This document shows positions 23,376 to 34,756 of a stretch of DNA of 64,000 bases, in pieces (the first letter of the stretch is position 1; every line of letters begins with the position of its first letter). The notes beneath the pieces are model-generated. The model did no database searches. It was not told where the DNA came from and worked only from the letters and a program-made list of their open reading frames with translations. Source of the DNA: Polytrichum commune. Its lineage: Eukaryota > Streptophyta > Polytrichopsida > Polytrichales > Polytrichaceae. A program made the translations under genes and the position numbers. The stretch is from NCBI GenBank assembly GCA_950295325.1, contig OX485805.1, positions 40,535,501 through 40,599,500 of the forward strand, read 5' to 3'.

Positions 23376-25445
23376 GGGGGGTGTAGTGGATAACTTATGC
23401 CATTCTCTTTCAAGTGGTGTGGCTTTTAAGGGGAATTTTTCTATCTTACTTATGAGGTGGGCTCCACCTGCTGTTTTGATAAGGTATATTGTTCTGGTAG
23501 TGGGGGATCTATTGCAATCATGGTGCCTGATTCTGGGTATGTTCTCTGCACCCCCGTATTTGGCTAGTATGTAATGTGTAAGACCTCTATATATTGTTCC
23601 AAGTTTACCTTTGTCATTTAATGCATTTCTTAGTTGTTCCCCTATGCATCTGAGGTAGGCATTTTTTAATGAGAAGGCTTCTATTCCAAACAATTCGTGG
23701 GGTAGTTGAGTGACCATGTTTGGTGTACATTTGGGGAGTCCACATATTTTCTTTTGGATGGCTATTATTTTTTTATCTAGTTTTATGATCCCAGGCAGTG
23801 AGAACGGTACTGCGTAGAAGCTGTATGCAATTCCTGCTCTAATTACTGTGTCTACCATGCTGATTTTTTGTTTCATTGTAGCAGGGCAATTTGCTAGTTG
23901 ACTACATTGGCTGATAACCTTAGTGGTGGTAACGTGTATTTGTATTTTCCATTTGAGAGATGGGACTAGTTGAATACCTAGGTATACGTAGGGTTCATTT
24001 TGGTGGAGTGTTGGAATGGTTTGGTTTCTATATGTGATGTTGGCGGTTTCTATATGTGTTTTGAATATTTCTTGGTTCATTTTGGATTTATTTGGACAAC
24101 CAGTGACTGCACATTTTGATATTCCGAGATCCATTCCGGCCCATTCGCAGTATCGGTCTAATTTGTTTAATTGTGCCTGTAATGATGAGAGCTTGTTGGT
24201 GCTTGCTGCTAGGTCATCTGCATATGCTACCGAGCTAATTATGGCTTTGGATGTTCCAAAAGTATATCCATAGTTACCTTGTTTTAACCATCTTAATAGG
24301 GGTTCCAAAAATATGATGAAGAGATATGGGCTAAGGGTGTCTCCTTGTATAGTGCCTCTTTGTATTGGGATTTCTTTTGTTCTGCCGAAATATTCTCCAG
24401 AGAAGGTGGTGTTGGAGTGTGAATATATATTACCAATTATTTGAACTGCGTCTTCTGGGTATCATAAATCTTTCATAATGGCTAAAAGTCTTGCATGGTC
24501 TATTGATCCGAATGCATTTTTGAAATCAATGTAGAGTAAATAAATATCTTGGTTGGTGAATTGGGCATCTTCTAGTGCTGCTATTAGTGTTTATATTTGT
24601 CTTGATGTGTACCGTTCTGCTCTGAATCCCTCTTGGCTGTCTTGTAATATTTGATGTTTCTCACCATATGCTGAGAGTATGAATGTTAGGGTGCTTGTAA
24701 AGAATTTATATATGGTGTTAGCGAGTGCTATTGGTCTGTGATTAGATAGTAAGGAGGGGTCTCCTTTTTTGTATAGCAGTATTGTGAGGCTGGTTTTCCA
24801 AGAGGTCGGGATTTGTTTTTGTTTGTAACAATGTGTGAAAAACAAGAATAGTATGTGCTAGAATTTTTGAGGCATATTTTTTAATATGGAATTGGGAATT
24901 TTGTCTGGGCCTGGAGTTTTGTTGTTTGCTAGATTTTTGAGGCAAAGGTTATATGTTTCTAAGTCTAGGTATGTATATAAGGGTGTGTGTGGGTCTCCTC
25001 GTTTTTCTAGGACCAATCCTTCTAGGTCGTGCCATGGATATTGCCTAACTGCGCACGTGCATTTAGGGGGGTGTTTTGATAAGTAGTAGCATGTGGGTAC
25101 GGCGGGTTTGTTACTAAGGGTTTGTTGTATGTGTATTTCATTTGCAATGTCCTCTGGATTTGTGAGTATATTGTTGTTACGATCCGTGATGCAATCTAGT
25201 GGTGGGGACTCAAGATTTTTAAATACTTTTCTGTTTATTTTTTTTGGGTTGGTTTCGTACAATTTTCTATATTTGGATATGGCCTTCTTAATGCATTCTT
25301 TAGTGTATTTAGTAGTAATTTTTCTAGCTTGTAAATTTGCTGTTTTGGCTATTACTGCTATTTCTTTGATCCATATATTTATTAGGGCTTCGTCTTCAAG
25401 TGGGGACGGGATGTGTATTCGGCTATATTGTCCTAATGTGTTCAT
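23349..25445 (-). pseudogene. LINE: reverse transcriptase domain
   Basis: RT motifs appear in order: NKTPGPDKIPNSILK (near 24,900), LYIDFKNAFGSIDH (near 24,520), RGTIQGDTLSPYLF (near 24,345) and the catalytic AYADDLAAS (near 24,220), followed by KCAVTGCPNKSK and YLGIQLVPSLKW. The YADD box and the GDTLSPYLF stretch differ from the FADD typical of plant L1 elements. Several in-frame stops lie between 24,860 and 24,460; the part from 24,308 to 23,349 is open. Confidence 0.9.
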
Positions 25446-25620
25446 GATTGGGTGTGTACGCCAATTTGGTAGGTTTTTTGTGATGTATATAGTTTTCCTA
25501 ATTAGATGGTAGGTTGTTATGTGTTGTTTCCATATTTTTTGGGTTTTTCTGGGTAAGTAGCCACCTTGTTAACTGGCTCTATTGGTTAAGGTGGGTATAG
25601 GTGTGGCACTACATGTTTCT

Positions 25621-26395
25621 TCAATTGTTTTGAGAGATTATTTGGGTGATATTATTCATTTGAGTACATGCTTGTTGCCATTGGTCTGGTGTTAGGTGCT
25701 CTTTAGATAGCAGGGTGGTTATTTCATTAAGTTGGATTGCATTTTCTTCGAAAAACTTGGTATTAAAATTATCTATTTTGTCTTGTGGAATGGGATTTAG
25801 AATTCTAGTTGATGTAGGGATTGTGGGTTGTGTTGCTCGGGCTATCAGGGTGTTAGGTGGTATTTCTAAACTGATTGGTAGGTGGTCAGAATTTAGATTT
25901 TGTTCTTGTAATGTTCTTGATGTATATGTTGTTGCATGTTGTGTGTTGGTGTAGAAACCGTCAATTAGACTAGTATGCGTGTAATTATTTCCTCCTTGTC
26001 TAGAATATGTGGTGTTAGTAGGGATATAAGCGAGGGCTAGACTATCTATAAAGGTTCTCCATCTAATGTCTTCTTCTTGTGGGGGGGTGGTACCATGTTC
26101 ATTTTGTCGACTTATTAGTGCAATGCCTCGATTAAAGTCTCCGCATAAGGTATGTGTATGATTTGGGTGTGCATTTATTTGTGTTTTTATAGTGTGTATT
26201 ATGTCTGGGATTAATCTGATGTCTCCTTCGTGTGATGGCATATAAATATGAAGTAGTAACCATGGTTTTAGTGGGTTGTTTTTAATATGGATAATTTGTA
26301 GATATGGTGATATGTTGGCAGGGGAAGGTATTTTGGAAATGTTTCCTTGGAATGCATATTTTTTGTTTACGAGTGTAAGGAGGCCCCCTCTGGTT
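25621..26395 (-). pseudogene. LINE: APE-like endonuclease domain (N-terminally truncated)
   Basis: The reading begins VTRGGLLTLVNKKYAF at the truncated 5' end and continues through IYMPSHEGD, LCGDFNRG (near 26,140) and NSDHLPISLEI (near 25,880). The last two are the GDFN and SDH motifs of apurinic/apyrimidinic-type endonucleases of LINEs, which nick target DNA. The N-terminal strands with the first catalytic Asn and Glu are missing because of the 5' truncation. Confidence 0.85.
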
Positions 26396-27329
26396 ACTTA
26401 CTATACATTCACATGAATTGGAGTTGAGATGCAAATCTAAGGAGGGTTCATAGTGATGATTAGATGAGATTATGCATGAATTACGGTTTCATGATTTATG
26501 ATCTATATTGATTCATTGGATATTTAACTATTTTCATACTATTCATGAGTTAATTATAACATTTTTATTTATTGATTTCTATTAACATTTTTATTAGCTT
26601 CAAATTTCTAAACAATAGCATTACGTTTTGTGTATTTCTTCGATTGTAATTTCTCGTTATTGATGCTGACCAATAATATATAGTAGTTGCAAAGAACCAC
26701 TTTGAACCAAATCATATGAGTAGGGCAGCAGAACAACATACAATTGAACCCTCATAGAAACGAGAGTCTAAGTCTCACCTCTCATGAGTTTGTATTGTCA
26801 AAACAATGACGTTGTTCCAAAAAAATCATACTTTGAATCTCTACAAAACAGTCATTGCCAATTTTCACATTTGCAAAAATGTAGGCAATAAAACAGCACT
26901 CGATTTTCTATGATAGGGTTCATGTAAACTCCATGCAAAAGAACGTCCAAAGGAAAGTCTTCCGTCCAGCAAAAGCAGTGCACAGCTTCAACTTAAAAAG
27001 TCCACACAAAGGTTCCGAAAAACTGGTCCCAGACCCATCATCTTCCATTTAGCCTTCATACTCATTGTCTGTCCACCAAGAAGGGTTTGTAAAGATTCCA
27101 TTGCACCGAATCTTACAAAAATCCAGCAAGTAGCACCAAACATGGAAGGAATTGTCTGCAAAGGAACCATTAGAATACCTTTAGAAAACTGACTTCCAAC
27201 CAAGACTGAGTTTGAGTATAAAGGATGTGGTTGCAAAACTGGATTTATCAGAAACAAATATATGTATACAATCCAGCAGCTTCAGCTACCTACTCACATC
27301 AAGAGAGAGACTGCAAAGTGCAAAGAAGA
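26396..27329. other. Sequence upstream of the truncated LINE, no gene recognised
   Basis: AT-rich. A minus-strand open stretch of 89 codons (26,988-27,257) exists, but I see no known motif and no splice context that would make it an exon. Confidence 0.4.
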
Positions 27330-27625
27330 AACACCATAAGGACACATGTTTAAAAGAGGTTGGACTACTGTGTGTCTTCAATATTCATTAACTATTCCAC
27401 ACTCAATTGGGGAGGATCTATGTATTTAGTTAAGGAATCAACAAACATACACTTGCAATAACCATGACTAAATTAAGGGAGGTCTAATTTTCAATCCGAT
27501 TTTTGTTGATGCTACATCGTAGATTTGTTAATGCAACACAAATTTCATTGTGTAAATCTAATCAGCAGAAGTTGGAGAACGTGAGAAACGAATTGAATAA
27601 CACCCACATACCTTACACGGCTTAG
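27330..27625 (+). repeat. Uninterrupted copy of the dispersed repeat
   Basis: Carries the ordered blocks GGACACATGTTTAAAAGAG, CCACACTCAATTGG, GGAATCAACAAACAT, CAATCCGATTTTTGTTGATG, AATGCAACACA and GCAGAAGTTGGAGAA. It serves as the empty-site reference for the MITE at 16,095-16,392. Confidence 0.65.
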
Positions 27626-28914
27626 ATAGGTCGATCGAGTTGGCAAACATCATATCTCTGGACAACGCCTTCGATTGTCTTCTTCACATGACCTACCTCA
27701 ACGACCAATATGAACCACCACTGGAGCAAAATTCAACCCATCACACTCAACTTAAGGAGACATGTCCTCTTCTCTCACCTATCTTATTCAACACCTACTT
27801 TCGGGTGCAAAATAGTTCAATATTATACTGAAACGAACACGTAGAGTATTACTATTCCAAGCATTAGTACGACGGCTCATTGGATTGGGATAGTCATTGC
27901 CCAACATCTACTCAACACTAACCACTTAAGACACGCCTATATAACCACTTAAGAAGATTGCAGATATGCTCTTTGCACCTTCGTCACAAATTGAAGCACC
28001 ATGTCTCCTTCTTGCCTCGTGATAGCCTTGGGGATGGCCGTCATCCAAGTTTTATCACCGCATTCTCAATGGTGGTGTCACGAAACTTTACCAAGTCTTT
28101 TCCCTGGATTTATTGCACATCACAAGACTAGGCCAAAACCCATGGAAGTAGGCTCGTCTACCCTATTCCTGGTTGACTCGTGGCACCCTCTTCACCTGAA
28201 GAAAACAACTCCACCTACAGCAATCTACTTACAACATAAGTTCAAAGTGCTCAAAATCTCGCACAAAGCAGGTGCAGAAATCTCATCGAACGCACCAGCC
28301 AAGATCTCCACAGGTCTTTTGGCTCCCTGAAGTGAAAACAGAGCTCCATATTCGTCTGGTCAATTTTATCAGTTTCTTTAAACATCGGAAGTATCGCATA
28401 CGAGCATACCTGTCATTCATCCAACATAAAAGCCGTAAATAGGTGGGACCTCTTTACATGCATTGGTGTATGTAGCTTCTTGGCTGAATTTTTTAAAGTT
28501 CATTTGACACTGGAACAAGCGAAAAATTCTCTGAATTAAGTCTAGTACGGACAACCAGCAGCTGACACTTGCAACTCGGCAACTGTAATTCATATGTCTC
28601 TTGTTTCCCTCTGAAATTTCACTCAAGGAGGTGAAAGAAATCCTCTCGCCCTCTTACTTCATAGTACTTCGTGTCTGTGCTTCACTCAAACAGAGAACCT
28701 TGAAGCGAGTCACACAAGCTTCTGTTCTACTTGAAATGTGCAGTGAACCAGCCCTACAAGGGAATATATGTATTGTGAGGCCTGCCAACAACATGATAAA
28801 TACAATCTTGTCGCCTCGCCACATGGAGACACTTCATAACAAAGCTGTCTAAGTTACCAAGAAAAATGTAGAGCACAAAACACTAAGCTCCCAAGAAACT
28901 TCAAAATACAACAC
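27626..28914. other. No gene recognised
   Basis: Moderately GC-balanced sequence with a 109-codon open frame on the plus strand (28,001-28,330) lacking any motif I know. A phrase at about 28,395-28,435 (ATACGAGCATACC then TCATCCAACATAAAAGC) matches the ends of the MITE family at 42.5-43.3 kb. Confidence 0.4.
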
Positions 28915-30950
28915 ATTGTAGCCATAAACAACTTTGCGTTGAGGTGGTATCGCAGAGACCCTTATGAACATTCATATACGTTGATGGGTTGGCATGACCA
29001 TCAATTTGCAGAGGTGTTCCATCATTTTTAATGGTGTGTGGTTCGGTGACAATCAAAGAACAAACATCACAAAGACACATGCCGAAAAGAAAATGTACTA
29101 CGTCTTCAAGTTTTACTAACTACTCCACACTCAATAGTGAACACAATTGGGAGGACCTATGTATTCAACTAAGGAATCAACAAACATGCACTTTCGATAC
29201 AATCCACCCTTGATATTTGTTAACAATTCAGAGCAAAGAAACTTGTAACATTCATGTGGTGTTAATACTCATCACGGGTAGCATCGACAATTTCTAACAC
29301 TTATGTGACTTTAGAAAAAAAATTAAATAACACTTATATAAATAAAAGATGAAAATACATAGGATATACATGTCATCATACATCTAAGCATAATGGAAGA
29401 ACGGATCTATAATGGTTTGATGAGATTCTTGTGCACACCAAAATCCTATTTCCTTTTAAAGTTGTTCAAATGCTCTGAATGAAAGGTATAACTTCAGTAG
29501 GTCTTTGTTCCAAAAATTGTTCAAGGTCACTAATGCACCTTTAGCATCCTTGAATCCTACTCTATCTACCACCACATCACTAATTTGCACATTGTCAACT
29601 TCTTCAATGGGTTCATACTCAGCTACATCACCTCCTCCATCAAGCATACCTATATCATCAGGTATGTAGGGATTGTTCAGATCAAATTCCAATTCATAAT
29701 TGATGAACTCATGTGCATTCATAGCAGGTCCACTTTCACTCTCTTCACATATCAATGCTAGTTGTTCCAATAAGGTAGTAATTTCTTCCAACTCTTTCTC
29801 ATGTATTGCTTCCTAAGCTTCTCTATCTCTCATGGTTGTCTCTTCTGCTTCCATATTGCAACACAAGGTTTGTTGTGTGAATCTAATCAGTAGAAGATGG
29901 AGAACAAACCACATAACAAACACCCCACATACCACTTTTGTGCCACCAAGCAACCTGGTAAATCATGTCTGCAGTCTCAACTCTTTACAGATTGCATAGC
30001 CTGAATACCAACTCAATTCCTGCAATCTGCACGACTTAATCAATCAATGGTAGATCGAAGACAGCTGCAAAGTGAGGCAAGGTGTCACTTACAAGAAAAC
30101 ACACCGGCCTGTTGCCATTGAAAAACATCCCCAACATGTGCAGGTGATACTTATTTCGTTCTCTTGTTCTCCATCTTTATTGATCATATTCACATCTTTG
30201 AATTTGAATTGCATTAGCAAATCTATGAAACATCAACAAACATCAGACTGAAAGTCAGACATCCCCTGATTTAGCTATGGTTATCAGAAGTGAATGATTG
30301 TTAATTTCTTAACTGAAATACACAGGTCCAGTGCTCCCAATTGTGTTTGCTATTAAGTGTACAACTTGAGGACATACTCCAATCTGTTTTAAACAACATC
30401 ATGTGTTGTTATAGTGCTTGTTCTTTGATCCTCACCTAACCACACACGAATCCGACATTGGTGTCTTATTAAGAAAAGCGACTGAATAACAAATGCCCGC
30501 ATACCTCACGCAATTGTGACAGAAATATAGAACATCCACAGAGCAAACGGACAATAAGTTTTGTGTTGAGAAGGAGTCACAGGGACGGTCCTCTCTGTTT
30601 ATGTAAATAAGTAAATGGGTTGGCAGGCATGACCACCACTTTGATTGCAAGGGTGTTCCATCACTTTGATGGACTATGCCTGTCTGCCTGCTCGCTCTAC
30701 TTTTGTACCACCAAACAAACCTGTTCAACTCCTGTCTGCAGTCTCAACTCTCTGTACAGATTGCACAACATGGTTTACAAACTAAATTCCTTCTTGCGAA
30801 GAAGATGTGAAATAATGTCACCCGGCCCATTCAAGAGCACTATGATGATCATCCGTCTCCTATGACCTCGTAACTCCAGATGCAAATCCACACCTAAAAG
30901 CACAGGGACTTGTACATGAACACCTGCCGGCAGCAGGGAGGAACCGAATC
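28915..30950. repeat. Low-copy duplicated tract with dispersed-repeat copies
   Basis: Three stretches are related. About 28,930-29,030 and 30,560-30,680 share GGGTTGGCA, CATGACCA and GGTGTTCCATCA in order. About 29,935-30,010 and 30,700-30,775 share TTTTGT-CCACCAA and GTCTGCAGTCTCAACTCT. Dispersed-repeat copies lie at 29,030-29,215 and 29,858-29,935 (plus) and 30,310-30,445 (minus). The base sequence could be decayed gene or element DNA; I cannot name it. Confidence 0.5.
29456..29860 (-). pseudogene. Fragment resembling a pogo/Tigger transposase C-terminus
   Basis: An open stretch reading about 130 residues with one stop includes MNAHEFINYELEFD, an acidic middle, and VGFKDAKGALVTLNNFW. The layout parallels the C-terminus of the pogo-like transposase at 56.8 kb (LSPLEYINMEGED, acidic run, LSDAQKYAKDVLNFM). 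No DDE catalytic core lies upstream. It separates the two halves of a dispersed-repeat copy, suggesting an insertion. The family call is by resemblance only. Confidence 0.4.
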
Positions 30951-31229
30951 AATGTAGCCCTAAGCTCTTAGAAGAAAGAAAGCTCCGAAGTAAGGCATCA
31001 ACAAGGTGTGCAAAAAAACACGCTGTTGGCCACCATTTGTGGTTGCCGGGTATCTCCAAGGAAAAGAAAGCACCTCCCTGTGTAAATCAATTGCGCCAGA
31101 AGGATTCTGAACAATGTGCAGAGATTGCGTACACTTGGATTTCGCCAGGCATATTAAGTTGAGGACGTTGTAGGATTGGGGGAATGCGATGATGATGATG
31201 TTTTTGCGCATGATGTTGATGTTGTCCCT

Positions 31230-33413
31230 TCAATAGGCCCACTTCCTGTACTCATCCCTCGCCGGGCTGCCGGGGGGTGTAACCCTGATGCCAGCGCGAG
31301 GAGGAGGACTCCTGTTCAACTTGCGAGCAGCTTCCAAAGGTCGTCTTGTCCCGCGTCCGAGCGGCCGGTGATGCGACTTATCCCTCGTGGAGAGAACGAT
31401 GAAGAAGCACGATGTGGCCACGATGGCAGGGAACTTGCCCACAATGAGGAACAACAATGTCACAAGCAAACCTACCATCGGCCATACCTCCACATTCTTT
31501 TCCTTCGCCTCCTCAGCTGTACCTGGCTGCAAACTGCTCCTCAATTCGGGTCCTGCAGGTGCCTGGCTTGTTGTTGGCACATAATCAATTGAGTCTCCAG
31601 ATGCCATCCTGCACAACACCGATTTCCGGCACCCATTGCTACCGCCCCTCCCATGTCCATGGTCGACAGAACTCTTGTCCCTCCGCAAGATACATCTCTT
31701 GTTTCCACTGGATCTCCTCTCAAGCGCTTTCGGATGATTTTGTTCGGTGGTATGATTTTGTTCACCACCATCTGCAGATGAGGATGCATCGTTGTTGTTG
31801 TTATTCGCTAACAGGGATTTCCCCTTGGCCTTGCGTGAGAATGGGAACTTCCTGTGGTGCCGCTCCGGGCTCGAAACCCTAGAGGGTGAGGGCGAGGGTG
31901 AAGGGGAAAACAGAGGGCTACCTGGCTCCGAACCAGAGAAGGGTGTTGTTGCCCCAGATTGTAAAGACATCATAGGGCTCTCAGCCGTGCTGGACAACGC
32001 ATCATCTTCTCCTCTCGCAACATCAACGGATGACGAGGCTTTCGATGATTTCCTCGGCTTCAGTTTCAACAAGATCTTCCTTGCGAGCCGTCGGGTGGGA
32101 CTTGCACCTTCACGTTCCATAGAAGAGGCAGGGGAGAGAGGAAAACTTCTAAATCCAGGAGGGCTGGTAACCTCCACCTCCACCGCAGCAGGAATAATTT
32201 CATCTTCAGTGGTGGCAAGCAGGGATGCCAAGGTTGCAGGAGCAGAGATACTCGGGCCTAACATAGATGATGGAGCAGCCAACCTCATCGGCGAGGGAGG
32301 CATCGAACCTAGAGGTAACACTGGAAACACAAAGCTAGGGTTTCGCACGTGCGTAGTAGTAGCAACTTCATCAGTAGTCTCCGACTTCGGATGCAATTCA
32401 AAACCTCTTGATGATAATTGCGAATCCACATCTGCTGCCTCCTCCTTCTCCACATCCACCTCCACCCTCCTGACTGGGAGGATGGCCAGCACCCTTCGTG
32501 GCGAGTGCGCAGTAATGTAGGTTTGCAATGGGGTGAGGAAATACTGAAAAAACACAAACTTGGCATACATCTTTCCTTTGTGCCATCTCCTGATCACCAC
32601 ACTGAAGCTCATCGCAGCCGCTAAAGGGTTGACGAAATTCGCTGTGTGGGAGGCGATGTATGCACCCAATGCCACCAACACCGCCAATGCCCTCCATCCC
32701 TTCCCTTTCAACCCTCTCCCCTTCTTGTTAATGCAAATTGAGCCTTTCAAAGGCAAACTCGCAATTCCTACCACCCCTGATGATCCAGAGCATCCTACCT
32801 CCTGTGGATCCGACCTTCGCTCCGCCATGGCTGCAATCTCATCATCCGCCATCTCATCCCTTCCAAGCCCTACATCATCGTCATCTGCACTCAATTCGCC
32901 CACAATGGCTGCCTCGTCTGAGGAGGGGGCGAAGGAGAAGCTATGTGAGAAATCGATGAGCTCCGTGTTACCGACGGAGGATTGCGGGGAACACTGCAGG
33001 AGGAGAAGCTCTGAAGATCTGGAGAAGGATGGCGATGGTGATTGCGTTGTTGATGATAGCGATGGTGATGTTGATGTTTCCTTTGGTGTGTTGTTGCTAC
33101 GGCGTCCTCGGCTAGCGGTGCGGGCGAGAGTGGTAGCGGTCCACTCCTGTGCGGAGCGAGACAAGCTGCGTGCCGCGGCTACCGAATTTCCCGTGTGATC
33201 AACCAGCGAGGTTTTCTTGGCTTGAAGCTCCGCAACCACCACCGCAAGCTTGTCCAGCCCGTGTGTTGAGTAAGGGTTGGGCTGCTTGCTGCTCTTCTTC
33301 TTCTTGTTGGTGTTGGCGTTGCCGTAAATCCGATTCTTCTTCCCGCCCTCGCCACCCCCGCCCGGTGATAGCTTCTTCTTCAACTTCGGCCACAGTTGCC
33401 TCAGCTCCGCCAT
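31230..33413 (-). CDS. Uncharacterised Ser-rich, probably membrane-anchored protein, 727 aa, single exon
   Basis: One uninterrupted frame of 727 codons; I chose ATG 33,411-33,413 (MAELRQLWPKL) over an in-frame ATG 27 codons upstream because the upstream part looks like leader sequence. Visible parts: basic N-terminus; NPYSTHGLDK at 46-55, reminiscent of plant ZCF37-type proteins; long Ser/Asp-rich linker; hydrophobic region about 243-305 (RALAVLVALGAYIASH, then FVFFQYFLTPLQTYI); second Ser-rich linker; hydrophobic C-terminal pair about 641-675 (VEVWPMVGLLVTLLFLIVG); and a basic tail ending RDEYRKWAY. This suggests a membrane protein with long disordered loops. Base composition is clearly higher in GC than the flanks, which supports a real host gene. 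Function unknown. Confidence 0.8.
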   Translation of the reverse strand: MAELRQLWPKLKKKLSPGGGGEGGKKNRIYGNANTNKKKKSSKQPNPYSTHGLDKLAVVVAELQAKKTSLVDHTGNSVAAARSLSRSAQEWTATTLARTASRGRRSNNTPKETSTSPSLSSTTQSPSPSFSRSSELLLLQCSPQSSVGNTELIDFSHSFSFAPSSDEAAIVGELSADDDDVGLGRDEMADDEIAAMAERRSDPQEVGCSGSSGVVGIASLPLKGSICINKKGRGLKGKGWRALAVLVALGAYIASHTANFVNPLAAAMSFSVVIRRWHKGKMYAKFVFFQYFLTPLQTYITAHSPRRVLAILPVRRVEVDVEKEEAADVDSQLSSRGFELHPKSETTDEVATTTHVRNPSFVFPVLPLGSMPPSPMRLAAPSSMLGPSISAPATLASLLATTEDEIIPAAVEVEVTSPPGFRSFPLSPASSMEREGASPTRRLARKILLKLKPRKSSKASSSVDVARGEDDALSSTAESPMMSLQSGATTPFSGSEPGSPLFSPSPSPSPSRVSSPERHHRKFPFSRKAKGKSLLANNNNNDASSSADGGEQNHTTEQNHPKALERRSSGNKRCILRRDKSSVDHGHGRGGSNGCRKSVLCRMASGDSIDYVPTTSQAPAGPELRSSLQPGTAEEAKEKNVEVWPMVGLLVTLLFLIVGKFPAIVATSCFFIVLSTRDKSHHRPLGRGTRRPLEAARKLNRSPPPRAGIRVTPPGSPARDEYRKWAY

Positions 33414-33446
33414 AGCCTTCCCCTTTCCTTTCCTTTCCTTCCTCCC

Positions 33447-33926
33447 AAAAACTCCACAGATCACTCGAAATTGCTCAAAATTGCTCGAAATCACCTAACC
33501 CGAACCCAATTGCTTGCTTACCCTTGAAACCGAAACCAAAACCTCGTTCACGGGGCAGAAATCTGCGGAACCCAACTCCTAATCCTTTTCTACATCTGCA
33601 ATTCCAGTTTCGAAAACTCCACAGATCGCTCGAACTGGCCTAGTACCCCAAACCCAATCGCTTGCTTACTTGCCCCTAAACCGGAAACCTCGTACACGCG
33701 GCGAAATCCAAAACCTGTGAAACCCGACTCCTAATTTTTTATCTAAGTTTGTAATTGCAGCTGCGAAAACTCCATGGGTCGCTCGAACTCGACTAGTACC
33801 CCACACCTCAATTGCTGCTAGCTCTTCTTCTCGCCCCAAAAACCAAAGTCAAAACCAAACCTCGTACGGCGAAATCGGTTAAACCCAACACCCAATCCTT
33901 GATCTACATCTGGAATTGCAGCTTCA
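33447..33926. repeat. Three degenerate tandem repeats upstream of the 727-aa gene
   Basis: Units start at 33,447, 33,613 and 33,766 and run 166, 153 and about 161 bp. Each begins AAAACTCCA, continues with a TCGCTCGAA-like block and a CAATTGCTTGC-like block, and ends with CTACATCTG-like sequence plus CAGC/CAGTTTCG. They sit 30-510 bp upstream of the start codon, in the leader or promoter. Preceding them at 33,420-33,440 is a short CCTTT repeat. Confidence 0.75.
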
Positions 33927-34756
33927 GACAGCTTTTTCTAGCAAACTCCCAGCTAACTCATCACAATTCGGTCAAGAATCAATAGCAGCATTCTTTCCTC
34001 CACTTAATAAGAGCCGACACCCCATCGGCTCATCATCACATCACCCCGTGACCTTCACCTACATCCCCAATCATCCAACCGCCTCCAGAAAACCTCCCAA
34101 CCCAAAACTCACCGCCACTGCACGCACATCCGCCTGCAAACCTCCAAAAGTGGCGGTACAACAAAAATTCTCTGTGTTACGATTGCTTCCTTGCTTGCTG
34201 ACGCACTACCGCCCCGGCCATGTACCGATCACCGAACGACTCCACAAAATTCCCTGATGGTGATTCTTTCTGGTCCTGCTGTTTGTTGTAAGTGAGTACT
34301 GGTTGATTTGATTGTGAGGAGGGCTCACGACTCCGTTGGCTTTGAAGTGAAGAGAGACTTTTGTCTTGCATACCGTAATGCTATGTACGCACCTGCAGCT
34401 CGGCCTTCGTCGATGCAACCTTGAATCCACAGGTCAACACGTATTGATGGGCGACTCGCTCAGGCTCCAAAAATATGCAACGAAGTGCGGAGAACACACA
34501 CACCTTATTACTCACACGCTTATTATGATGTTTACCGTTGTTGAGATGGGTGGGGGAAAACAGCATTTTTACCCAAACCCACAAAAAGTAAGCTCCGAGT
34601 TTGGTAGGAGGAGGCTAGAGTTGGAATGTGCGTAAAATTCAGGCGAACATCCGGAGCCTCGCTCATGATTACAGGCTTTGTTGTCGTTGAGGGGGAGGAG
34701 TCAGTACCGACGACGTGGGTAAGTAATCTATTAGGTCAAACATCTCCATCCCACTT
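33927..34756. other. Upstream region of the 727-aa gene, no further gene supported
   Basis: Contains a 113-codon plus-strand frame (33,916-34,257) without known motifs, and a minus-strand frame of 73 codons (34,669-34,890). I see no convincing exon structure for either. Confidence 0.4.

Larger units (their letters stand above)
19181..26395 (-). mobile_element. Dual-endonuclease LINE (Dualen/RandI-like), 5'-truncated
   Basis: Reading on the minus strand from 26,395 to the A-tail (T-run at 19,181-19,191), the element encodes APE endonuclease, reverse transcriptase with YADD, a Cys-rich segment, RNase H, a CCHC motif and a restriction-like endonuclease. Two endonucleases of different folds in one LINE is the hallmark of Dualen/RandI, described from Chlamydomonas; well-studied plant LINEs are L1 and RTE. 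The 5' end is cut inside the APE domain. Coding is interrupted by about five stops, two frameshifts (near 23,380 and 22,955) and a nested 1.04-kb element, so it is dead but not old. The 3' UTR is very short. No target duplication was found. Confidence 0.85.

Noticed and set aside
31176-33198. Several plus-strand frames antisense to the 727-aa gene, one of 242 codons
   Set aside because: Mirror frames of a GC-richer coding exon; no motif or start context, while the minus-strand frame is complete.
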